The notes under the pieces were generated by a model. It made no database searches and had not been told where the DNA came from. It worked only from the letters and a program-made list of their open reading frames with translations. Below are positions 39,333-49,740 of a stretch of DNA of 64,000 bases, in pieces (within the stretch, counting starts at the first letter, position 1; every line of letters begins with the position of its first letter). The position numbers and the translations under genes are program-made. This stretch comes from Leptodactylus fallax (lineage: Eukaryota; Chordata; Amphibia; Anura; Leptodactylidae), in assembly GCA_947044405.1 (NCBI GenBank), contig CAMRHE010000168.1:1274501-1338500 (forward strand), written 5' to 3'.

Positions 39333-40387
39333 ATGGCAAGAAAAAAGCAGCTAAGTAAAGAAAAACGAGTGACCATCATTACTTTAAGAAATGAAGGTCA
39401 GTCAGTCCGAAAAATTGGGAAAACTTTGAAAGTGTCCCCAAGTGCAGTGGCCCTAAAAACCATCAAGCGCTACAAAGAAACTGGCTCACATGAGGACCGC
39501 CCCAGGAAAGGAAGACCAAGAGTCACCTCTGCTGCAGAGGATAAGTTCATCCGAGTCACCAGCCTCAGAAATCGCAGGTTAACAGCAGCTCAGATTAGAG
39601 ACCAGGTCAATGCCACACAGAGTTCTAGCAGCAGACACATCTCTACAACTGTTAAGAGGAGACTGTGTGCAGCAGGCCTTCATGGTAAAATAGCTGCTAG
39701 GAAACCACTGCTAAGGACAGGCAACAAGCAGAAGAGACTTGTTTGGGCTAAAGAACACAAGGAATGGACATTAGACCTGTGGAAATCTGTGCTTTGGTCT
39801 GATGAGTCCAAATTTGAGATCTTTGGTTCCAACCACCGTGTCTTTGTGCGACACAGAAAAGGTGAACGAATGGACTCTACATGCCTGGTTCCCACCGTCA
39901 AGCATGGAGGAGGAGGTGTGATGGTGTGGGGGTGCTTTGCTGGTGACACTGTTGGGGATTTATTCAAAATTGAAGGAATACTGAACCAGCATGGTTACCA
40001 CAGCATCTTGCAGCAGCATGCTATTCCATCCGGTTTGCATTTAGTTGGACCATCATTTATTTTTCAACAGGACATTGACCCCAAACACATCTTCAGACTG
40101 TGTAAGGGCTATTTGACCAAGAAAGAGAGTGATGTGGGGTGCTACACCAGATGATCTGGCCTCCACAGTCACCAGACCTGAACCCAATCGAGATGGTTTG
40201 GGGTGAGCTGGACCGCAGAGTGAAGGCAAAAGGGCCAACAAGTGCTAAGCATCTCTGGGAACTCCTTCAAGACTGTTGGAAGACCATTTCAGGTGACTAC
40301 CTCTTTAAGCTCATCAAGAGAATGCCAAGAGTGTGCAAAGCAGTAATCAAAGCAAAAGGTGGCTACTTTGAAGAACCTAGGATATAA
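39333..40387 (+). pseudogene. DD38E Tc1 transposase of copy D, frameshifted
   Basis: Starts MARKKQLSKEKR as in the other copies and is open to 40154. The second Asp motif is altered (QQDIDPKHIF instead of [10 protein letters not shown]). A frameshift near 40130-40140 precedes [14 protein letters not shown], which carries the catalytic Glu, and the end FEEPRI-stop at 40387. Two in-frame small changes also occur (an extra Leu in AVALKTIKRY, one Thr missing in ISTTVKRR). Confidence 0.92.
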
Positions 40388-40555
40388 GACATATTTTCAG
40401 TTGTTTCACACTTTTTTGTTAAGTATATAATTTCACATGTGTTAATTCATAGTTTTGAGGCCTTCAGTGTGAATCTACAATTTTTATAGTCATGAAAATA
40501 CAGAAAACTCTTGGAATGAGAAGGTGTGTCCAAACTTTTGGTCTGTACTGTGTAT

Positions 40556-41013
40556 ATACTAGCAGATGGACCCGGCTTCGCACGGGTATATTTCATTTTT
40601 TGTTTGTGTAGTGACCCCATAAGAATTGGCCAGTTTTGCACTTGACATCCAGTATGGCAGTCCAGTATAGGTATAGTCTATTTATGGCTGTGTTGCTATG
40701 GAAACCTGGTAAATTAAATGTGAACTTATATTGTCTGATACACGTGATATGACTGAATAGTTAAGGACATGTGACCGTGTGTATGGCAGTTGGAATATGA
40801 GTGAAAGACTTGCAGGCTTGTATTAGCTAATGTTGGTCATTTTTTGGGAATACTGTATCTCAGGAACAGTACGTCCAAGAGAGCTGAGACCCACTCTAAA
40901 ATATTCCCGGACACCTGATGTACCTGTGTGCCAAATTTGGTGAGGATCGGTCCAGTCGTTTGGTCGTGCATAAAGAACAGACAGACAGACAGAAACTCAT
41001 TTTTATATGTATA

Positions 41014-41030
<17 letters not shown>
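40556..41030 (+). mobile_element. SINE with RTE-type 3' end
   Basis: Begins 'actagcagatggacccggct' with cttcgcacgggtat. It ends with 'ccaaatttggtgaggatcgg', tccagtcgtttggtcgtgcat, an (ACAG)n stretch and 'catttttatatgtataagat'. These are the hallmarks of RTE-mobilised elements. A (TA)n tract follows (about 41008-41047). It sits immediately next to the DD38E copy D end. Confidence 0.6.
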
Positions 41031-41050
<20 letters not shown>

Positions 41051-41090
41051 CCCTTTATTAATAATAGTCCCCCTACTGGCTTTATTATTA

Positions 41091-42711
<1,621 letters not shown>

Positions 42712-42713
42712 TA

Positions 42714-43859
42714 TGTTTTTATACATGTAATAATAAAATGTCATTGTTTTACTTGGTGGCCATGAGTCTCAGTTTTTGGTTATTTCTACTTGACCTACAA
42801 CCCTTGTATATTATTAACATTAGCCCATTAGTTGTTTGGTATCAGGAGACAAACCTCAGACTCCTCAATGTTTCCACATTCCAACTCGTTCATAAATGGG
42901 TGACTTTTTCTGATAAATTCTTGTCTATAATAAAGTATAATGTATTTAGCAAAGCAAGAAGCCTTAGAAGCAGAGATATCTCTTCTGGCTAAAGTGGTAA
43001 GAAATGTGCCTGTTAACCTAGACAGACCAGACTTTGACTATCCAGAAAATGATTGACAATATCCATAAACAGTATAAAAAGAAGAGCGTATTGGCTAGAG
43101 GCATTACCATCCTGATGCTAATAAAACAGAGTCATTGCTCAAAGAACATCTGCTGCTTCCTACAAAAAGATTATGACAACTTTGATGAGCAAATGAGGCC
43201 TAAAGGTTGTATTGCTATGATATGTATTATTGATAATGTATTATTTTACTTAAGCATATACAAAGTTTAGAGCTTGGGCAGTTTCGTAACCACATCAATA
43301 TAAAGTGCTTCTGCAGTAAATGGAAATTGCAACACTTTCTGAGGTGAAAGCCTTGATTTTAATCAGACCACATTATAATGGTCCTAATTCATGTTCATCA
43401 TTTTCCACATTTAGTGTTGCTAGTAATATGTTGTACATTGTTCTCTTCATTCCACATGGGAATGGACTATTCAGTACTCTGTAAATGAGTTTTAAAGATG
43501 TTATCATAGACCCTTCAATTACAATAAAACTAAAATTAAAATTTAACCTGTACAAAAACTGTAAATAACGCAGAAAATGATTTTTTGCTATCTTGGCAAA
43601 CAAAATATGCAATAAAAAGTGATCATAAAGTCATATGGACCTCAAAATGGTACCACTAGCAAGCATAGTTTTCCTGCAAAAAAAGAAGCCCTCAAGCAGT
43701 CAACAGAAAACGGTGATGCAAAACAATTGTTTTCCCTTAAATGGAATTTTATTCTACAAAATTAGTACTGCATAGAAAACAACATAAATTAGGCATCACT
43801 GTAATTCTACGACCAATATAATAAAGTAAACATGTTACTTATACTGTATGGCAAAAAAT
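42714..43859. other. Intergenic, no gene recognised
   Basis: Open frames at 42738-42992, 43034-43270 and 43373-43612 show no domain I can name. AT-rich. Confidence 0.45.
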
Positions 43860-45075
43860 TTAAATAGTTAAAAAGCAATGCCAGATTCAAAGTTTTTTTT
43901 CAAATCCCACCAAGAAAAAGTGAATAAAACTTAGTCAATAAGTTATAGGTACTCCAAAATAGTGTCATTAAAAATTAAATATCATTATGCAATAAACAAG
44001 CCTTCATATGGCTACATCACCAGAAAAATTGAAAAAAAAAAAAAATAGCTTGGAAATACGACAACAAAAACCCAAAAATCCCTTAAACTCTTAAGGACAC
44101 AGCCTATTTTTGCCTTAAGTTCACAGCATTATTTTTCATTCTTTCATCATATTGTAATAGCCATAACTTTTTTATTTTTATGTTGACATAGCCATATGTA
44201 GGCTTGTTTTTTGCGGGATTAGTTGAATTTTTTAACAGCATAATTTTTTACAACACAAAACATTTTTTAACTCTTTCTGGAAGAGAATGGGGAAAAACAG
44301 CAATTTAAGAAAAGAATTAGTTTTGGAGTCGCTATATTCTGAATCCCATAACTTTTTTCTTGCTCCATCAATGGAGCTGTGCGATGGCTTATTTTTTTGC
44401 GGGATAATGTAAAGATTTCATTGGTATCATTTTAGGATTTAAGCAACGTATTGATTGCTTTCTATTCAGTTTTTTGGAAGCAGGATAAACAAAAATGGTG
44501 ATTTTGGAATTATTTTTTAATTTTATTTTTATGCCATTCATCATGCAGGGGAAATATTGTAATTATATTATATGTCAGCTTGTTACGGACGTGGCAATAC
44601 CAAATGTGTACTTTTTTCATTTTTATTTTTTAAAACATGAAAAATATTTTAATGGGGAAAATGGGTTTTATTTGTGTTTATTTTATTTTTAAAAATATTT
44701 TATTCATTTTATTTTTACTTTTTGTTCAAGTCTCCCTAGGGTACTTTACCACTAGGGGGCTTGATCAGCTGTGTCCAATACATGTTTTTTTTGTTACCTA
44801 ATTGTAACAGGCATTATATTAAGACATGCCTCTAGCAGGTCCTAATAGAAAGTCTATGATGGCAGTCATGGGGGCCTTTGTTAGGCCTCCGGTTGCCATA
44901 GCAACCTATCGGCACCCCGTGATTGCACTGTGGGGGGCCGATAGGAGTGTCAGTTTCACTGACAAACACCTAAGATGACGTGGGGGGGGGGGAACTGATT
45001 TCTTATTGATGAGCTGTCCTAAGGATAGATCATCAATAAAAATGAGGTGCAAAGCCCCTTTAATAAAGTCAAATT
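43860..45075. repeat. Frog-type AT-rich repeat
   Basis: Contains 'cttaaggacacagcctattt', 'ccatatgtaggcttgttttt' and 'tgcgggat', phrases that recur at 49.06-49.14 kb, 50.8 kb and 53.15-53.6 kb. A G-run lies at 44980-44991. No gene. Confidence 0.55.
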
Positions 45076-45080
45076 GGACC

Positions 45081-45440
45081 TTAAAGTGGTTGTCCAGGAT
45101 AACCACTTTTTTAATATGAGGTTGGGGGAGGTTCTCCAGTGTCTTCCAGTATGTTCCAGTCCTGCTGCTCTGGTATTTTCTTCCAGTATTTTTAGCACTT
45201 TTCCCAGTCTCATATTAAAAAAGTCCCATGTCCAGCACTGTGACGTCCCATGTCAGCGCCCTCAGCTGTCATGTGCGTTCGGGACTTCTGCTAGAAGAAA
45301 ACACTGGAGCAGCAGAATCACACCGCAGTGAGAGACATCGGAGCACAAGGGACAGGTGAGTAGTTTTTTTTTTTTATTTATTTTTATCACTTTCACCGGT
45401 CTAATATTAAAAAAGTGGTTATCCTGGACAACCCCTTTAA
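45081..45440. mobile_element. TTAA-flanked MITE
   Basis: The left end TTAAAGTGGTTGTCCAGGAT and the right end ATCCTGGACAACCCCTTTAA are inverted and begin and end at TTAA (45081-45084, 45437-45440). A second inverted pair, accacttttttaatatgag near 45102 and its inverse near 45400, extends the arms. Confidence 0.75.
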
Positions 45441-45645
45441 TTAATTGCCCCCCTTATATTATGCCCCTGATTCCACCTGACATAAATACTGCTCTGCTAA
45501 TGACCCATTATATAAATCATGCCCCCTTCTATTCATAATGTCCCCTAATGACCCCTTTTATAAAAGACCACCCCCTTATGTTCAAAATGTTTCCTAATGC
45601 CCCCTTATATAATTGATGTACGCTTATAATTAATGAACGCTTATA
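45441..45645. repeat. Degenerate 'ccccttatataa' repeat
   Basis: Repeated phrases such as 'cccccttatat' and 'aatgcccc'. The same texture continues at 47280-47430, so one repeat block was split by DD38E copy E. Confidence 0.55.
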
Positions 45646-45647
45646 TA

Positions 45648-47277
45648 CAGTACAGACCAAAAGTTTGGACACACCTTCTCATTCCAAGAGTTTTCTGTAT
45701 TTTCATGACTATAAAAAATTGTAGATTCACACTGAAGGCATCAAAACTATGAATTAACACATGTGGAATTATATACTTAACAAAAAAGTGTGAAACAACT
45801 GAAAATATGTCTTATATTCTAGGTTCTTCAAAGTAGCCACCTTTTGCTTTGATTACTGCTTTGCACACTCTTGGCATTCTCTTGATGAGCTTCAAGAGGT
45901 AGTCACCTGAAATAGTTTTCACTTCACAGGTGCCCTGTCAGGTTGAATGTGGGATTTCTTGCCTTATAAATGGGGTTGGGACCATCAGTTGTGTTGTTCA
46001 GAAGTCAGGTGGATACACAGCTGATATAGTCCTACTGAATGGAGTGTTAGAATTTGTATTATGGCAAGAAAAAAGCAGCTAAGTAAAGAAAAACGAGTGA
46101 CCATCATTACTTTAAGAAATGAAGGTCAGTCAGTCCGAAAAATTGGGAAAACTTTGAAAGTGTCCCCAAGTGCAGTGGCCAAAACCATCAAGCGCTACAA
46201 AGAAACTGGCTCACATGAGGACCGCCCCAGGAAAAGAAGACCAAGAGTTACCTCTGCTGCGGAGGATAAGTTCATCCAAGTCACCAGCCTCAGAAATCAC
46301 AGGTTAACAGCAGCTCAGATTAGAGACCAGGTCAATGCCACACAGAGTTCTAGCAGCAGACACATCTCTACAACAACTGTTAAGAGGAGACTGTGTGCAG
46401 CAGGCCTTCATGGTAAAATAGCTGCTAGGAAACCACTGCTAAGGACAGGCAACAAGCAGAAGAGACTTGTTTGGGCTAAAGAACACAAGGAATGGACATT
46501 AGACCTGTGGAAATCTGTGCTTTGGTCTGATGAGTCCAAATTTGAGATCTTTGGTTCCAACCACCGTGTCTTTGTGCGACGCAGAAAAGGTGAACGAATG
46601 GACTCTACATGCCTGGTTCCCACCGTGAAGCATGGAGGAGGAGGTGTGATGGTGTGGGGGTGCTTTGCTGGTGACACTGTTGGGGATTTATTCAAAATTG
46701 AAGGAATACTGAACCAACATGGTTACCACAGCATCTTGCAGCGGCATGCTATTCCATCCGGTTTGCATTTAGTTGGACCATCATTTATTTTTCAACAGGA
46801 CAATGAGCTCAAACACACCTCCAGACTGTGTAAGGGCTATTTGACCAAAAAGGAGAGTGATGGGGTGCTACGCCAGATGACCTGGCCTCCACAGTCACCA
46901 GACCTGAACTCGATTGAGATGGTTTGGGGTGAGCTGGACCACAGAGTGAAGGCAAAAGGGCCAACAAGTGCTAAACATCTCTGGGAACTCCTTCAAGACT
47001 GTTGGAAGACCATTTCAGGTGACTACCTCTTGAAGCTCATCAAGAGAATGCCAAGAGTGTGCAAAGCAGTAATCAAAGCAAAAGGTGGCTACTTTGAAGA
47101 ACCTAGAATATATACCATATTTTCAGTTGTTTCACACTTTTTTTGTTAAGTATATAATTTCACATGTGTTAATTCATAGTTTTGATGCCTTCAGTGTGAA
47201 TCTACAATTTTTATAGTCATGAAAATACAGAAAACTCTTGGAATGAGAAGGTGTGTCCAAACTTTTGGTCTGTACTG
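45648..47277 (+). mobile_element. Tc1 element, DD38E family, copy E (transposase frame open)
   Basis: Ends CAGTACAGACC... and ..GGTCTGTACTG are flanked by TA (45646-45647 and 47278-47279). Length 1630 bp, terminal inverted repeats about 270 bp. The best preserved member of the family in this window. Confidence 0.94.
46061..47149 (+). CDS. DD38E (Intruder-type) Tc1 transposase, full-length open frame
   Basis: The transposase cuts and pastes its own element at TA sites in the nucleus. It is open for 362 residues from MARKKQLSKEKR. Domains: helix-turn-helix pair (about 1-110, SVRKIGKTLKVSPSAV and TTTVKRRLCAAGL), a basic RPRKRRPR patch between them, then the DDE core with Asp in WSDESKFEIFG, Asp in QQDNELKHTS and Glu in DLNSIEMVWGEL (38 residues between the last two). 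Two conserved motifs are altered: NDPKHT reads NELKHT and LNPIE reads LNSIE. The usual stop after FEEPRI is lost (TATAA became TATATA), adding 12 residues. The frame is open but activity is doubtful. The last 30 or so codons lie in the right terminal repeat. Confidence 0.9.
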   Translation: MARKKQLSKEKRVTIITLRNEGQSVRKIGKTLKVSPSAVAKTIKRYKETGSHEDRPRKRRPRVTSAAEDKFIQVTSLRNHRLTAAQIRDQVNATQSSSSRHISTTTVKRRLCAAGLHGKIAARKPLLRTGNKQKRLVWAKEHKEWTLDLWKSVLWSDESKFEIFGSNHRVFVRRRKGERMDSTCLVPTVKHGGGGVMVWGCFAGDTVGDLFKIEGILNQHGYHSILQRHAIPSGLHLVGPSFIFQQDNELKHTSRLCKGYLTKKESDGVLRQMTWPPQSPDLNSIEMVWGELDHRVKAKGPTSAKHLWELLQDCWKTISGDYLLKLIKRMPRVCKAVIKAKGGYFEEPRIYTIFSVVSHFFC

Positions 47278-47430
47278 TAAATGAACACCCCTTATATATA
47301 TATATAATTATCCCTTATGGCCCCTTATATAAATAACCCCCCTTGTATTAATATAGCCCTTATATAAATAACACCTTTTAAGTTCATAAAGCCCCCTTAT
47401 ATAAAATTCCCCTTTCTAACAACCCCTTAT

Positions 47431-48080
47431 CAGGGGCGTATATAGCAAAGACTGGGCCCCCCCAAGCAAACATTTGACTTGGGGTCCCCCCCACGGCATA
47501 GCGCCCCCTTTCCTGGCCCCTGCACATGGTATTATGTTTCACAGTGGCCCCTGCACACAGTATTATGGCCCAAAGTTGCCCCTGCATACCATATTATGGC
47601 CCACAGTGGCCCCTGCACATGGTATTATGGCCCACAGTGGCCCCTGCACACGGTATTATGGCTCACAGTATTATGGCCCACAGTGGCTCCTGCACACAGT
47701 ATAATGCCCCACAGTGGCCCCGCCACACAGTATTATGCCCAATAGTGACCGCTGCACACAGTATTATGCCCCCAGGAGTATAATGATCAGAGATCCAGAG
47801 GAGGTAACAAACATAAAAACCACTGTTACTTACCTATCCTGGGCTCGCTCTGGCGCACTCCCTGCTGCTTTCGACCCTCTTCAATGTTGGCACAGACGCC
47901 ACGTGGGCCAGGCCGACGTCACAACACATAATGACACAGGCCTGGGCCACGTGATTTCTAGGATGTCACCAAACAGGCACGAAGATTGCTGGGAGTCACA
48001 CCGGATTGCAGGAGAGATGAGTAACACTGGTTTGTCACCTCACCTGGGCCTCCAATCATTATACTCTGGGGTCTGAAAAG
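47431..48080. mobile_element. hAT-like non-autonomous repeat (CAGGGGCG end) with minisatellite and MITE
   Basis: Starts CAGGGGCGTATATAGC..., an end typical of hAT-type frog repeats. Inside are a 31-bp minisatellite (47512-47770) and a 0.3 kb unit bounded by inverted copies of ccagagtataatgat..gag (47771-47800 and 48040-48076). Related composites at 60131-61041 and 61979-62578. No coding capacity. Confidence 0.55.
47512..47770. repeat. 31-bp tandem repeat (minisatellite)
   Basis: Unit of the type cccctgcacacagtattatgg-cccacagtgg. 'tgcac/tgcat' landmarks fall at 47521, 47552, 47583, 47614 and 47645, exactly 31 bp apart, then the array becomes irregular to 47770. Overlapping open frames in all three frames are products of the array. 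Confidence 0.9.
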
Positions 48081-48350
48081 AATATAAAAATAGTATTATT
48101 TGTTGGGGTTCGCAGGGCCGCGACCTCACTTATCGATCCCCACTCCTGCTCAGAGCCGCATCTGCTTCCCCTTCTGCGTCCCATAGCCTATAAAAAAAAA
48201 AAAAGTTACACTCACCTACCTGCGATCCCTTGATGGAGCTGCTGCCTCCTCTTCTTGACCAGCGCATAGGACGTCTGCGTCTCAGTGCAGGAGGCGTGAT
48301 GACATCAAAGTATTGCCACTTGCGCCGAGAAGAAGACGTCTCGTAAGCCA
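48081..48350. repeat. Composite repeat segment (shared with 60.6-60.9 kb)
   Basis: 'cctgcgatcccttgatggag' and 'gacgtctcgtaagccagc' also occur near 60757 and 60857 in the same orientation and inverted near 62230. An A-run lies at about 48191-48204. No gene. Confidence 0.6.
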
Positions 48351-48691
48351 GCATTACTTAGATGTTGGGAGATGTCTTATTAGGTACCTACAGGCAGGGG
48401 CGCACCTCTAATGAGGTGGACGCCTCAGGCAGCACTATCGATAACTGATTTTAGGGGTGGTATTTTCACTATTTATTTAACCTAAACCAGCCCAGGACAG
48501 GTCCAGCTCAGCTTTTTTTTTTTAAAGCAGCCTGTCTTGGGCTGGTTTAGGTTAAATAAATAGTGTAAATGCCACCCCTCCAATCAGTCATGGATAGTGC
48601 TGTCTGAGGCGTCTGCCTCACTTCGCCTCATTAGAGGTGCGCCCCTGCCTGTAGGTACCTAATAAGACATCTCCCAACATCTAAGTAATGC
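48351..48691. repeat. 341-bp palindrome: hairpin MITE flanked by inverted DIRS fragments
   Basis: gcattacttagatgttggga... at the left end (48351-48396) is the exact inverse of 48646-48691. Inside, CAGGGGCGCACCTCTAATGAGG (from about 48397) faces its inverse (to about 48645). 'aaaccagcccaggacaggtc' and 'cagcctgtcttgggctggtt' pair around a loop of T/A runs (about 48512-48525). The outer 46 bp on the right continues the DIRS recombinase coding sequence; the left copy is an inverted duplicate of it. Confidence 0.8.
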
Positions 48692-49055
48692 AAAAATTTA
48701 TCTCCTGGATTTTTGAGGTCTGTACAGAAAGAAGGGAGAAAAACTACCTGTTGTTCAGGAGACAACTTTGGGAAGAAAGGAAAGCAGAGGTCGAATGGTA
48801 ACCTTATCATTAGAAATGACTGTATGGGAAGAAAAAGCCTGGATCTCAGAAATAATTATAGCTGATGTTATTGCTAGAAGGAAGGACATTTTTAGAGTAA
48901 GGAACTTAATTGGCAGGTTTTTAAAAGGCTCAAAAGGAATCTGTGTGAAAGAGGAGAGCACAAGGCTAAGATCCCAAGGCAGGATCAAACACCTGGAGGC
49001 TGGGTTAAGGTGCTTTGCTGTCACAAAGAACCTTTTGACTCACGAACTTTCATGT
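48646..49055 (-). pseudogene. DIRS-type tyrosine recombinase relic
   Basis: The minus-strand frame from about 49024 reads LILPWDLSLVLSSFTQIPFE, then LTLKMSFLLAITSA and SFLPKVVS, matching the recombinase of DIRS retrotransposons. After a frame change it continues with LPSFCTDLKNPGDKF and LHYLDVGRCLIRYLQ (to about 48646). The catalytic Arg of the usual ITSARR-x-SE motif is missing (ITSAIIISE), so it is dead. The rest of the DIRS element is not adjacent; the hairpin MITE sits at its 3' side. Confidence 0.7.
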
Positions 49056-49260
49056 TAACCTCTTGGGGACACAGCCTAAAAGTACCTTAAGGACCAGACC
49101 TCATTTTTCAAAACAGCATTTCACTTTATATGGCAATAATTTGAGATGCTTTAACCCTTAAGTGCAAAATTACATGAATATACGTGATTCTGTGTGATGG
49201 GGTGTATGGAGAGGGCTCAGCTTACATGGCGGATGCTGACTGTATAACACACAGAAATGT
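49056..49260. repeat. Frog-type AT-rich repeat fragment
   Basis: 'ttggggacacagcctaaaag' is the same opening phrase as near 44092. No gene. Confidence 0.5.
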
Positions 49261-49261
49261 G

Positions 49262-49740
49262 TTAGGGGGGTGTTCACACTACCGTTGGTGACCGTCAGTA
49301 GTGTCCGTAGCTATTGTCCGTTACAAGATTTTAGCATCAGACACTAGCTGAACCGTCAGAAATCCGTTAAAATTTCTATTCATTTCAATGGGTTTTTATA
49401 TTGTGTCCGTTAGTGTCCTTTTACACCCAATCCGTCAGAAGTCCGTTTTTTTTCCGCGGACAAAAAATCCTACATGCAGGACTTTTTTGTCCGTTTGGAA
49501 AAACGAATTCTTGACGGACAGCAAGTGTCCGTTATTTTTTTAACATTGAAGTCTATGAGTAACGGACTTATAACGGACAGTAACTGATAGCCAGTGTTAA
49601 AAAACGGATACTAACTGATGCTAATGTGTCCGTTTTTTTAACTGATCCATTAATTTTTTAAATAGTTTTAATAGTTAATAGTTTTTTTTTATTAACGGAC
49701 ACCTTCATAACGGAATCCAATGGTAGTGTGAACCCTGCCT
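49262..49740. mobile_element. MITE with gtgttcacactaccg ends
   Basis: Left gggtgttcacactaccgttgg and right ccaatggtagtgtgaaccct are inverted. The interior repeats gtccgtt/aacggac and has a hairpin core aaaaaatcctacatgcagga near 49463. About 0.48 kb. Confidence 0.7.

Larger units (their letters stand above)
35222..40550 (+). mobile_element. Tc1 element, DD38E family, copy D, split by a LINE
   Basis: The left end CAGTACAGACCAAAAGTTTGG follows TA (35220-35221). The right end ..GGTCTGTACTG stops at 40550, where TA has become TG. The left terminal repeat is interrupted at 35419 by a LINE and resumes at 39101. Without the LINE the element is about 1.63 kb, like copies C and E. Confidence 0.92.

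Noticed and set aside
47474..47783. Three overlapping open frames with repeated HSIMAHSGPC-like text
   Set aside because: They are translations of the 31-bp minisatellite; all frames open because the unit lacks stops.
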